A DNA stretch of 64,000 bases from Solirubrobacterales bacterium (GTDB lineage Bacteria; Actinomycetota; Thermoleophilia; Solirubrobacterales; Solirubrobacteraceae). The stretch is from assembly GCA_027449125.1 (NCBI GenBank), contig DAIDME010000112.1:22946-86945 (forward strand), written 5' to 3'. Below, one piece after another: positions 28,201 through 36,575 of the stretch; position 1 is the first letter of the stretch, and every line of letters starts with the position of its first letter. The notes below the pieces were generated by a model. That model ran no database searches and was not told the DNA's origin. It saw only the letters and a list, made by a program, of their open reading frames with translations. The translations under genes and the position numbers were made by a program.

Positions 28201-29339
28201 CGCTGCACCCGGTGGTGGCTGATGTAGTCGCGGTCGAGCTCCCAGCCTAGGCCGGGGGCCTCAGACAGTTCGAGCATGCCGTCCCGCAACCGCGGGCGGT
28301 TGGCGATGAGATTCCACCAGATCGGGTCGCGGTCGGGATGGAAGCACTCGACGTACCCCCCGTGCGGGATCGAAGCCAGGAGATGGCTCGAGACCTGCGG
28401 CTCCTCGTGATGACCCATCATGACGTCGCACGACTGGGCGATTGCGGCGACACGCCGCCATTCCGTGGGGCCACCGGACCAGGACGAGTCGAAGTTGCAG
28501 ACGTCGATAGCGCCGGCAGCCATCAGCTCGCGGCAGCCGGCGGCGGAGTACTCGGACTGCCCGGCGCACACCCTCACGCCCGCCTGGTAGCGGACGTCCC
28601 GCATCGCCGCGCGGTCGTTATGCCAGTTGCAGGGCTCTTCCAGCCAGAGCAGGTCCTGGTCCTCCACCAGCCGCGCGAAGCGAATCGCCTCCTGCGGCGT
28701 CCAGCCCTGGTTGGCGTCGGCAGCCAGGGCAAAGTCCGGGCCTGCGGCCGCACGCGCTCTCCGGAACCGCTCGGCGTCCGCCTCGGGCGTCGCCCCACCG
28801 ACCTTGAACTTCATGCCTGCAAGGCCCATCTCCCGCAACTCTGCGACCTCCGCCTCGATATCGGCGTCGGGGCCGTAGTAACCGCCGATCGCGATCATCG
28901 GCCGGCAGTTGCAGTAGCCGCCCCAGAGCCGCCACAGTGGCTGCCCGAGCGCCTTGCCGACCAGATCCCAGAGCGCCAGATCCACGCCTGCGCCCGCGAC
29001 CAGACCGAGGCGCCGATCGCGCAGGATGTCGAATGTCGCCGGCCGTGCGAGTGACCAGCAGCGCTCCACGGCCAGCGCATCCTGTCCGATCAGCCGTGGC
29101 GCGATCTCATCGCGCACGATCGCCTCGATCTGCGAGAGCGCCTCGTCCTCGTCACCGGCGTAGGCCTCACCGATCAGCCCGTCGCTCACGATCCGCACGA
29201 TCACGGTCGAACGGTGCGTCATGTGGTAGTGGGAGCCCTTGTAAACACGCCCCAGCGGCACCCGCACGGCGACGGTTTCGATACCCAGGATGGGCACCGC
29301 GGGTGCGACCGGCGTTGGTTGCATGGTTTCGCTGGTCAT
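28197..29339 (-). CDS. Enolase-superfamily sugar-acid dehydratase (MR subgroup)
   Basis: 380 aa from ATG 29339, overlapping the lactonase stop (ATGA). The mandelate-racemase subgroup set is visible: K177-x-K179 (MKFKVG), metal ligands D208, E234 and E263, and a His pair H310-H311 (MGHHEEP) for the base. Such enzymes remove water from sugar acids to give 2-keto-3-deoxy acids. With the mutarotase and lactonase nearby, L-rhamnonate or L-fuconate are the likeliest substrates, but enolase members with similar residues act on galactonate and others. Confidence 0.87.
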   Translation of the reverse strand: MTSETMQPTPVAPAVPILGIETVAVRVPLGRVYKGSHYHMTHRSTVIVRIVSDGLIGEAYAGDEDEALSQIEAIVRDEIAPRLIGQDALAVERCWSLARPATFDILRDRRLGLVAGAGVDLALWDLVGKALGQPLWRLWGGYCNCRPMIAIGGYYGPDADIEAEVAELREMGLAGMKFKVGGATPEADAERFRRARAAAGPDFALAADANQGWTPQEAIRFARLVEDQDLLWLEEPCNWHNDRAAMRDVRYQAGVRVCAGQSEYSAAGCRELMAAGAIDVCNFDSSWSGGPTEWRRVAAIAQSCDVMMGHHEEPQVSSHLLASIPHGGYVECFHPDRDPIWWNLIANRPRLRDGMLELSEAPGLGWELDRDYISHHRVQR

Positions 29340-30232
29340 GCTTGGCGCGCGCTCGGGTCGGGTCCGAACAGGCGCTCGGCGTTGGCGCAGAAGAGCCCCG
29401 ACTGCTCGTCCGGGCTCAGTGGGGAGACGATCTCCTGGTAGGCGTCGAGCACCGCCTCGTAGGAGCTGAAGGCCCCATCCAGCGGCCAATTGGTGCCCAG
29501 CACGCACCGCCGGACGCCGAACGCCTCCAGGCAGTGCTCGAACCAGGGCCGGATCGACGCAACCGTCCACTGGTGGTCACACATCGCGAGTCCCGAGATC
29601 TTGCACCACACACTCGGCGCCTGCGCCAGTGAGCTGATCCCGCGCTTCCAGAAGTCGAAGTACTCGGGAGTTCGCTCGCGTGGGAAGCCGGCGTGGTCAA
29701 CGACGACAGCCGTGTCCGGATGCCGGTTGGCGAGGTCACGCGCCTTGGTCATGTTCTCCGCCACGCAGTCCAGATCACAGACGAGGTTGTACTTGCCGAG
29801 CAGCGCGTAGCCACGCGCGAAGGCAGGGTCGGTGAGGTAGTCACCATCGGAGAAGTCACGGAAGCCGCGCACACGCGCCGACGCCTGCAGATGGCGCTCG
29901 ATCTCGCGCTCCAGGTCGGGAGACTTGAGGTTCGTGTCGGCGATGATGCCGGCGGGCACGCCGGTTCGCCGCGCCTGCTGCTCGAGCCAGACGGTCTCCT
30001 CCACCGGATCGTCTCCGGCGTCCACATCAGCCTCCACGTGGAGCACCTTCACGACGTTGGCGCCGCTCGTCTCGGCGATGAACTGGTCGGCGCCGTAGAG
30101 CGGGTACTTGATGGACTCGATGTCGCCGATGATCGGGTGGCGCAGGCCCGGCGTGAGCCAGGCGTAGTGGAGCTTCGGGTGGCTCAGGTCCCAGAAGTGC
30201 ACGTGCGTGTCAAAGAACGGTGCTCGCGCCAT
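29336..30232 (-). CDS. Amidohydrolase-family sugar lactonase
   Basis: 298 aa TIM-barrel metal-dependent hydrolase (amidohydrolase 2): metal ligands H10 and H12 in DTHVHFWDL, VLHVEADVDAGDDPVEETVWL, a conserved VVDHAGFP strand, and GTNWPLDGAF near the end with the barrel's last acidic residue. This family holds L-fuconolactonase, L-rhamnono-lactonase and pyrone lactonases. The H-F-W-D-L start fits the sugar-lactonase members. The start overlaps the Gfo/Idh stop by one base. Confidence 0.85.
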   Translation of the reverse strand: MARAPFFDTHVHFWDLSHPKLHYAWLTPGLRHPIIGDIESIKYPLYGADQFIAETSGANVVKVLHVEADVDAGDDPVEETVWLEQQARRTGVPAGIIADTNLKSPDLEREIERHLQASARVRGFRDFSDGDYLTDPAFARGYALLGKYNLVCDLDCVAENMTKARDLANRHPDTAVVVDHAGFPRERTPEYFDFWKRGISSLAQAPSVWCKISGLAMCDHQWTVASIRPWFEHCLEAFGVRRCVLGTNWPLDGAFSSYEAVLDAYQEIVSPLSPDEQSGLFCANAERLFGPDPSARQA

Positions 30233-31329
30233 CAGGACTCCGCTGTGGCCGCTTGTGGCGCGCCCACCGGCTCCGGTCTGCGCGTGCGGGCGCTGCGGTA
30301 GGCGGCGTCGAGCAGCTCGACTGTGCGCGCGCCCAGCTCACCCGGGGAGCAGTTCTCAACGGTCCGCCCCAGCGCCAGGTCGACAAGCGCATTGGGCGGG
30401 CCGTCATCGTTGTAGAGCGCGTCACCGGGCTTGAGATCGAGCCTCACGTCGTGCCCGTCCGGCCGGTACAGCCAAACCATCTCCCTCTGCAGATCGCAGG
30501 CGAAGTGTCCCTCGGAGCCGATCGCGCGGACCTCCAGCTGGTGCTTGTTGGCGTCGTACCCCTGGTGAGCGGCCCCGCCGGCGATGGTCCCAATCGCGCC
30601 GTTGCTGTAGCGGACGGCGATGGCGTCGTAGAGCTCGACCGGCGCGTCCAGCGCGCTCTGCATGAACGCGAACGCCTCGGCCGCGCGCAGGCCCGTGATC
30701 CAAAGCGCAAGCCCCAGCGCGTGCGAGAGCTGCGCCTGCCCATAGCCGCCCCCCGAGAGCGCGGGGTCGGTCCACGTCCGCGCCTCCGGCAGGAGTTCCG
30801 GATCGGCGTCCGGGTAGGAGCCGAGATTGGCAAGCAGCTCGCGGGTGACCGATGACATGGTGATCGTCAGCTGCTCGACCTCGCCGATGCCGACGCGCTC
30901 GAACAGGTCACGAGCAGCCCGCAACATCGGCAGGTAGTTCCAGCCGAAGCTGCATACCAGTTCCAGACCAGCCGCCGCGGCGGTGTCGACCAGGCGCCAG
31001 GCCTGGGCGGGGTCGATCGTCACGGGCTTCTCGATCAGCACGTGAGCGCCCGCGTTGAGCGCAGCCATCGCGTGCTCGTAGTGCAGTGCGCTCGGCGAGG
31101 AGACGACGCAGATGTCGATCCCGGCGGCGATGACGTCGCGGTAGTCCTCGCTGGCCACCTGGAAGCCGTAGTCCGACGCGATCTTCTGTAGTGCAGCGGC
31201 ACCGTGACGGCAGACCCCGACGAACTGGAGCTCGTCTCGGCGCCGGAGCAGGTTTGGCATGTGAGAGGCGAGCGCCCAGGATCCCGCACCGATCACACCG
31301 AGCCTGAGCTTGCGCTGGCGGTCAGTCAA
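30232..31329 (-). CDS. Gfo/Idh/MocA-family oxidoreductase
   Basis: 365 aa from TTG 31329 (no ATG or GTG fits the conserved start; AGAGG lies upstream), overlapping rhaM by 8 bases. The N-terminal Rossmann domain has GVIGAGSWALASHM, and the family signature EKPVTID lies near residue 100. The C-terminal alpha/beta domain includes GGGYGQAQLSHALGLALWITG, with the conserved histidine. Such enzymes oxidise sugars or cyclitols with NAD(P). In this operon it could be the sugar 1-dehydrogenase making the lactone, or a salvage/epimerising enzyme. Confidence 0.85.
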   Translation of the reverse strand: MTDRQRKLRLGVIGAGSWALASHMPNLLRRRDELQFVGVCRHGAAALQKIASDYGFQVASEDYRDVIAAGIDICVVSSPSALHYEHAMAALNAGAHVLIEKPVTIDPAQAWRLVDTAAAAGLELVCSFGWNYLPMLRAARDLFERVGIGEVEQLTITMSSVTRELLANLGSYPDADPELLPEARTWTDPALSGGGYGQAQLSHALGLALWITGLRAAEAFAFMQSALDAPVELYDAIAVRYSNGAIGTIAGGAAHQGYDANKHQLEVRAIGSEGHFACDLQREMVWLYRPDGHDVRLDLKPGDALYNDDGPPNALVDLALGRTVENCSPGELGARTVELLDAAYRSARTRRPEPVGAPQAATAES

Positions 31330-31636
31330 GGTGCCAGACCTCTGGGACCGTCATCGCGGTGCCGTCATCGGCGAATCGCCGGTCGATGATCTCCTCGAAC
31401 CAGCGCGACCAGCGGCGATCCACCTCGGTCGCCGCCATCTTGGCAAACGCCGTCTCCGCGTCAGGCTCGCACTCCGCGTAGGCGATGACCTCGAGTCCGC
31501 GCAGAAACAGTGTGTAGTTGCTTATGCCAGACGCCTTCAGGGCGGCAACCATGTCGGGCCAGATCTCGTCGTGGCGACGCCTGTATTCCTGTTCGGTGTC
31601 TGGCTTGATGGTGAATGTGAAGCAGGTCCGTTCCAC
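31322..31636 (-). CDS. rhaM: L-rhamnose mutarotase
   Basis: 104 aa, the exact family length. It has the RhaM pattern: F.IKPDTEQEYRRRHDEIWPDMVAALKASGISNYTLFL with the catalytic Tyr and His in EYRRRHDEIWP, YAECEPD, and a C-terminal MTVPEVWHLD. It interconverts the alpha and beta anomers of L-rhamnose (some relatives act on L-fucose). The gene directly follows a RhaTPQS-like transporter, as in the Rhizobium rhamnose operon. The start is GTG 31636. Confidence 0.93.
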   Translation of the reverse strand: MERTCFTFTIKPDTEQEYRRRHDEIWPDMVAALKASGISNYTLFLRGLEVIAYAECEPDAETAFAKMAATEVDRRWSRWFEEIIDRRFADDGTAMTVPEVWHLD

Positions 31637-31652
31637 GCTTACCTCGCGATCG

Positions 31653-31683
31653 GGTGGGGCCGACCCGCCGGGTCGGCCCCACC
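31653..31683 (-). other. Intercistronic hairpin between the sugar-binding protein gene and rhaM
   Basis: A 14-bp perfect stem (31653-31666 with 31670-31683) and GCC loop, starting 6 bases past the binding-protein stop. No T-run follows on the minus strand. It probably protects the 3' end of the binding-protein message or ends part of the transcripts, allowing more binding protein than downstream enzymes. Confidence 0.65.
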
Positions 31684-31689
31684 GCTTGG

Positions 31690-32733
31690 TCAGAACGTGA
31701 ACGCCTTCAGGTTCTTCTTGCTGAAGACCTCGGCGTTACCAGCCTTGACTGTGCCCTGCGGCCCCACCTTGAACTTGCCAAGGCCGTCCGGGCAGGTGTA
31801 GGTCTGGCCCTCCTTGCCGGTCACCTTGCCGATCAGCACGTAATGCATCGTGCACATGGCCACCTCGCCCTCACGGGAGAAGCTCCAGAGGGCGAACTGC
31901 TTGACGCAACCGGACGTCACGTACGGCTTCATCTGCTGAGGATCGCCGAGACCGGTCACCACGTACTTGCTGCAGAGGTGCTGCTGTTTGACCACCTGCG
32001 CAGCAGCCGCGACCGCGACCGTCGTCGGGGCGATGATGCCCTTCATCGTCGGGTACTTCTGGATGATGCTCTGCGTGTACTGGACCGCTGCCGGTGTGCC
32101 GTCGTTCGGCGGGTTGACGATCGCCAGCAGCTTCATGTGCTTGTACTTCTTGTTCGTCTTGAGATCCTGCTTGAGCACGTTGTTCCACAGGACCTGATTC
32201 GAGTCGGTCGCCTGCGCCGAGAGGATCACGAACGACCCCTTGTAGCCGATCTGCGAACCGAGCATGTTGAGCTCGGTCTGCGCGATCGACGCTGCCGTCG
32301 TTCCTTCGACATAGACCGTGCGGGCATTGGGCTCGACGTCTGAGTCGAAGGACACGACCTTCATCCCGTGTGCACGGGCGCGGTTGAGCGCCGGGCTCAC
32401 GGCGGCGGGGTTATCCGCCGAGATGAAGAGGCCCTTGTCGCCCGCGGCGGCCGCGTTGTTGATGAAGTTCACCTGCTGCGTCGCCGACCCGGTCGTGGGG
32501 CCGCCGTACTTCAGGGTGTAGCCGTAGGCCTTGGCGACCTTGGCCGCGCCCTGGTCGGCCTGCGTGAACGGCGGCACACCGGTGAACTTCGGCAGCATGA
32601 ACAGCGTCGTGCCCGAGGCCCTGTGGGCAACACGCGCCGTGGCGCCACCCACCGCGAGCAGGGTGGCTAGCGCGGCGACTACGATCGCGGCGCCGGCGGT
32701 CGCAAGCAACCGCCACCTCTTTAGAACCTGCAT
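31690..32733 (-). CDS. Sugar ABC transporter binding protein, RhaS/RbsB type
   Basis: 347 aa. N-terminal signal (MQVLKRWRLLATAGAAIVVAAL..) to about residue 40 without a lipobox cysteine, then a periplasmic-binding fold of the type 1, sugar class: FTGVPPFTQADQGAAKVAKAYGY, ISADNPAAVSPALNRARAHGMKVVSFDSD, and GIIAPTTVAVAAAAQVV. Likely ligand L-rhamnose or a close sugar from the adjacent mutarotase gene. Internal cysteines near residues 265-320 may form disulfides outside the cell. Confidence 0.88.
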   Translation of the reverse strand: MQVLKRWRLLATAGAAIVVAALATLLAVGGATARVAHRASGTTLFMLPKFTGVPPFTQADQGAAKVAKAYGYTLKYGGPTTGSATQQVNFINNAAAAGDKGLFISADNPAAVSPALNRARAHGMKVVSFDSDVEPNARTVYVEGTTAASIAQTELNMLGSQIGYKGSFVILSAQATDSNQVLWNNVLKQDLKTNKKYKHMKLLAIVNPPNDGTPAAVQYTQSIIQKYPTMKGIIAPTTVAVAAAAQVVKQQHLCSKYVVTGLGDPQQMKPYVTSGCVKQFALWSFSREGEVAMCTMHYVLIGKVTGKEGQTYTCPDGLGKFKVGPQGTVKAGNAEVFSKKNLKAFTF

Positions 32734-32853
32734 GTGACTACACTTCTCCTCTCTCCCCAGCGGGGATCTTGGTTTGAGACTTCGCGTCGGTGGCGGCCGG
32801 GGGACTGGACCCGGCGGGCCGCTTCTGGCAAGCCGGCGACTTGATATCCATGG

Positions 32854-33849
32854 CTAGCCGGAACCGAGTTGTTCTGAGATCGCGGGCCGTCGCGGTCGCC
32901 TCAGTCCGCTGACTGCGTTGATCCCCGCCCCGGCACCGATCGCGATGATCAGGATCGCGCCGACCGCGATCGTCTGTGCCTGGCCCGACAGTCCGGCCAG
33001 GCCGAGCGCGGCCTGCAGCACGGCGAGCAGCACGACGGCGATCACCACTCCCGGGATGGTGCCGGTGCCGCCGTAGGCGCTGACGCCACCGAGGATCACG
33101 GCGGTGATGGCCGGCAGCAACTGGTCGCTTGCGATCGTCGCCTGCGCGGTGTCGTAGTTGCCGACGTAGAGGACGGCGGCGAGGGCCGAAAACACTCCGG
33201 CGATCACGAATGCGATCAGCCGTACGCGCACCACGGCAATCCCGGAGAAGAGCGCGGCCTGCCGGTTGGCGCCGACCGCGAACAGCGAGCGGCCGTAGCT
33301 GGTGAGATGGATCACGAACGCCAACAGGACAGCGAGCACCAGGACGACCACCAGCGAGATGGGTATCTGTGTTGCGCCGATGTTGCCGGACCCGAGCGTG
33401 ACGAGGCTCTGCGGCAGGTTGATGATCGCCTGCCCGCCGAGGATCAGGAACGCCACCCCTGTGTAGGCCCCCATGGTGCCGAGCGTGACGGCCAACGCGG
33501 GGAGCTCGAGCAACACCACGAACAGCCCGTTTATCAGGCCGAGCAGGGCTCCGAGCGCGATCGCCACGGCGATCGCGAGCCAGATATCCATGCCGTCGGT
33601 CCACAGCTTGGCCATGAGCACGCCGCAGAGGGCGAGCATCGACGCGATCGAGATGTCGATGTCGGCCGTGATGATGACGGGGGCCACGCCGACCGCGAGC
33701 AGCGCCAGGTCGGCGTTGTTGAGCGCCATCGTCTGCAGGTTGTAGATGCCCAGCAACGCCGGGTGGGTGATCGCGCCGGCCACGGTCACGATCGCAAGCA
33801 ACGCGATCAGGCCCGACTCCCAGCGACGAATCGGTCGCAGACGCCTCAT
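32854..33849 (-). CDS. Sugar ABC permease, RhaQ/RbsC type
   Basis: 331 aa, about nine or ten membrane helices: IALLAIVTVAGAI at the start, the GALLGLINGLFVV segment and the ATPase-contact motif GANRQAALFSGIAVVRVRLIAFVIAGVFSALA. The binding-protein gene starts after a 120-base gap holding small GC-rich stem-loops (for example 32793-32798 with 32817-32822) and a GGAGAGAGGAG run. ATG 33849 overlaps the previous permease stop (ATGA). Confidence 0.9.
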   Translation of the reverse strand: MRRLRPIRRWESGLIALLAIVTVAGAITHPALLGIYNLQTMALNNADLALLAVGVAPVIITADIDISIASMLALCGVLMAKLWTDGMDIWLAIAVAIALGALLGLINGLFVVLLELPALAVTLGTMGAYTGVAFLILGGQAIINLPQSLVTLGSGNIGATQIPISLVVVLVLAVLLAFVIHLTSYGRSLFAVGANRQAALFSGIAVVRVRLIAFVIAGVFSALAAVLYVGNYDTAQATIASDQLLPAITAVILGGVSAYGGTGTIPGVVIAVVLLAVLQAALGLAGLSGQAQTIAVGAILIIAIGAGAGINAVSGLRRPRRPAISEQLGSG

Positions 33850-34931
33850 GCCCGCAACTCCTGGGCAGATGAGTGTGCGGCGGGCGCCGCGGCGGGTGCG
33901 CCCTCGCGATCCTCGGCTGTGCCTAGGTGCCGTCGCGTCGGCCGGTCGAGCCGGCGGCTGATCAGTGCGTAGCCTGCCACGGCGAGCACGATCGCCGCAC
34001 CCTGCAGGGTCTGCTGGGCGAAGATCGAGATCTTGAGCAGCGCGAGGATGTTCTCGATCTCGGTCAGCAGCAACGCGCCCAGGGCGGCTCCAAGCGCCGT
34101 GCCCGAGCCGCCGAAGAGGCTCACGCCGCCGATCACGGCGGCGGCGATCGCCGTCAGCTCGAAGCCGTTACCGGCGGTGGCATCCACGTTCCCGTACTGG
34201 CCGGCGTACAGGAGCCCCGCAAAGCCCGCCAGCGCGCCGCACGCGGCGAACACCTGGTAGGTGCGCATGGAGGTCCGGATCCCAAGGTACCCGGCCGCCT
34301 CGGGGTTTGATCCCATGGCGTAGAGGTCACGTCCCCACGCAGTCCGTCGGCCCACCACGGTGACGACGGCCGTTACGGCGACCGCCGCCCACACCAGCGG
34401 GCTCAGTCCGACCCAGGACTCGGAGACGATGTTCGCCAACCAGTTGGGAAGCTGGTCGGCGTAGAGCTGCGAGCCGTGGGTGGCGACCACCTGCAACCCG
34501 CTGTAGATCGAGAGCGTCGCGAGCGTCGCGATGATCGCCGGCATCTTGACGCGCTCGACCAGCAGCCCGTTGGCCAGGCCGAGCACAGCGCCGAGTCCGA
34601 GGGAGGCCACGATGCCGATCACCGGTCCGAGCACGCCGACGTGCAGGCTCCCGACCAGCTCGCCGGTCAGATAGGCGCTGAGACCGAGCGTGGCCGCGGT
34701 GCTGAGGTCGATCTGCCGCGTGACGATCACCAGGTACTCACCGACCGCAACGATCACCACCAGGCTGGCGTTGTCGAGGATCTCGCTCGGGTTGCCGGAG
34801 GCGCGGAAGGCCGGCAGCGCCACAGCCGCAATCACAGTGATCAGCACCAGGATCCCGGCCAGTCCGGTCTCGTTGTGACGCAGCAGCGAGCGCAGGCGGC
34901 CGGTGGTCGGGAGAGCCGGGCGCTCGCTCAC
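33846..34931 (-). CDS. Sugar ABC permease, RhaP/RbsC type
   Basis: 361 aa from GTG 34931 (GTGA overlap with the ATPase stop). About ten membrane helices; ILVLITVIAAVALPAF first, then the family segments DLSTAATLGLSAYLTGELVGS, GAVLGLANGLLVERVKMPAIIATLATLSIYSGL and GSNPEAAGYLGIRTSMRTYQVFAACGALAGFAGLLYAGQ. Two different RbsC-type permeases in a row match the RhaP/RhaQ and autoinducer-2 transporter layouts. The C-terminus is Ala-rich and cytosolic. Confidence 0.9.
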   Translation of the reverse strand: MSERPALPTTGRLRSLLRHNETGLAGILVLITVIAAVALPAFRASGNPSEILDNASLVVIVAVGEYLVIVTRQIDLSTAATLGLSAYLTGELVGSLHVGVLGPVIGIVASLGLGAVLGLANGLLVERVKMPAIIATLATLSIYSGLQVVATHGSQLYADQLPNWLANIVSESWVGLSPLVWAAVAVTAVVTVVGRRTAWGRDLYAMGSNPEAAGYLGIRTSMRTYQVFAACGALAGFAGLLYAGQYGNVDATAGNGFELTAIAAAVIGGVSLFGGSGTALGAALGALLLTEIENILALLKISIFAQQTLQGAAIVLAVAGYALISRRLDRPTRRHLGTAEDREGAPAAAPAAHSSAQELRA

Positions 34932-36481
34932 GCCACACCCGCTTCCCGGGCGCCGGCGGCGGCCCGCATGATCGCGTCGCGATCCGCGTCACCCTCGAAC
35001 TCGGCGACCAGTCTCCCCGCCCGCATGACCAGCAGGCGGGTGCTCATCGCGCAGACTTCCTCGAGCTCGGAGGAGATCAGGATCACCGCCACACCGGTAC
35101 GAGCGAGATCGGCGACGATGCTCAGCACCTCAGCTTTCGTGCCGACATCGATCCCATGCGTGGGCTCGTCCAGGATCAGCACCCGGGGCGAGGCTGCCAG
35201 CCACTTGGCGAGGACGACCTTCTGCTGGTTGCCGCCCGACAGCGTGCTCACGAGTTGGTCGATCCGGCCGGCCTGAAGCTCGACGCGCCGGGCAAGCTCG
35301 GCGGCACGCCTGCGCATCTCCTGTGAACGGAACACGCCAAGGCGATTGACGAGTTTCGGCCAGATCGACATGGTCATGTTGAGCGGCACGCCCATGGAGG
35401 GAACGAGTCCGTTGACGAGACGATTCTCGGGCAGATAGGCGACCCCGCAGCTGACGGCGTGGCGTGGTGACTTTGGCGTGAACGCCAAACCGTCGAGCTT
35501 GATCGAGCCACGATCGATTGGGTCGATACCGAAGATGGCCTGAGCCACGTCCGTGCGCCCAGCGCCGACCAGACCGGCGAAGCCGACGATCTCGCCGGCG
35601 CGCACGGAGAAGCTGACATCGTCGAAGTAGCCCTCGCGACTGAGTCCGCTGACCTCCAGGACGACATCCCCCGGAGACGCGGGTCGCTCGGGGAACAGGC
35701 TCCCCATCTCGCGACCCACCATCAGCCGGATCAGCTCCCCGACGGACGCCTCAGCAGTCTTTCGCTCCGCCACCCACTGCCCGTCGCGCATCACGACGAC
35801 CCGGTCTGTGATGGCCTGGATCTCATCCAGCTTGTGGCTGATGAACATCAGCGCCACGCCCCGGTCGCGGAGCCTGCGCACGATCCCGAAGAGCTGCTCG
35901 ATCTCTCGGCTCGAGAGCACGGCCGTCGGTTCGTCGAGGATCAGGACCCGGGCACCCGCGCCAAGCGCCTTGGCGATCTCCACGAGCTGGCGGTCAGCCA
36001 CCCCCAGGTGCGAGACGGGCGTGCGCACGTCCAGTTCGACCCCCAGCTCGCTGAGCGTGGCGCTCGCGCTTGCGTAGAGCGCTCGCCAGTCGACCAGACG
36101 GCGGCTCTTCGGCAGGCGACCCGTATACATGTTCTCCGCCACGTCGAGGGTTGGGAAGACCATCGGCTCCTGGTAGGTCGCGGTGATGCCAAGTGTCCGC
36201 GCGTCGCGTGTGCCGCGGAGGCTGCGCGCCTCGCCATCGATCCTGATCTCGCCAGCGCTGGGCGCGATCACTCCGGTCAGGATCTTCACGAGCGTCGACT
36301 TGCCGGCGCCGTTCTCGCCGAGCAGGCCCAGGACCTCTCCCGGGTGGAGCGCGAGGCTCACGCCCTTCAGCGCGTGAACACCACCGAACCACTTGCTGAT
36401 GTCGCGCAGCTCGACCACCGGTGCAGTGGTCTGGCCAGCCTCACGGCGCCCGGCGATCTCACTGTGGCTGACAGCTTCCAT
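34928..36481 (-). CDS. Sugar ABC double ATPase, RhaT/RbsA/MglA type
   Basis: 517 aa from ATG 36481. Two ABC domains: the first with Walker A GENGAGKST and the second with the degenerate GLVGAGRT usual for RbsA/MglA, plus the LSGGNQQKVVLAKWL signature in domain 2 and VLILDEPT in both. An upstream start (36556) is open but would place the LacI-type operator 36489-36512 inside the gene and adds unconserved residues; the purine run before 36481 is close to the ATG, so the start is not certain. It powers the RhaP/RhaQ-type permeases. Confidence 0.88.
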   Translation of the reverse strand: MEAVSHSEIAGRREAGQTTAPVVELRDISKWFGGVHALKGVSLALHPGEVLGLLGENGAGKSTLVKILTGVIAPSAGEIRIDGEARSLRGTRDARTLGITATYQEPMVFPTLDVAENMYTGRLPKSRRLVDWRALYASASATLSELGVELDVRTPVSHLGVADRQLVEIAKALGAGARVLILDEPTAVLSSREIEQLFGIVRRLRDRGVALMFISHKLDEIQAITDRVVVMRDGQWVAERKTAEASVGELIRLMVGREMGSLFPERPASPGDVVLEVSGLSREGYFDDVSFSVRAGEIVGFAGLVGAGRTDVAQAIFGIDPIDRGSIKLDGLAFTPKSPRHAVSCGVAYLPENRLVNGLVPSMGVPLNMTMSIWPKLVNRLGVFRSQEMRRRAAELARRVELQAGRIDQLVSTLSGGNQQKVVLAKWLAASPRVLILDEPTHGIDVGTKAEVLSIVADLARTGVAVILISSELEEVCAMSTRLLVMRAGRLVAEFEGDADRDAIMRAAAGAREAGVA

Positions 36482-36488
36482 CCCTCTC

Positions 36489-36512
36489 GGAAACGATTCT
36501 AGCAACGTTTCC
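36489..36512. promoter_or_regulatory. LacI-type operator before the sugar transporter genes
   Basis: An inverted repeat with 7-base arms, GGAAACG (36489-36495) and CGTTTCC (36506-36512), with a 10-base centre. It can also be read as two overlapping imperfect GAAACGTTTC sites. It lies just before ATG 36481 and implies a regulated promoter inside the block, between the dehydrogenase gene and the transporter genes. Confidence 0.6.
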
Positions 36513-36575
36513 GGTGACCGTGTGTTGACGTCTGTTAAGGCTTCCATCGGACGCATCGGCTCTGGTTCGGCGGGC

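Noticed and set aside
36482..36556. Upstream start for the sugar ABC ATPase gene
   Set aside because: It would put a LacI-type operator inside the coding region, adds residues with no match to the family, and has no ribosome binding site. The start at 36481 is preferred, though its purine run is close to the ATG.
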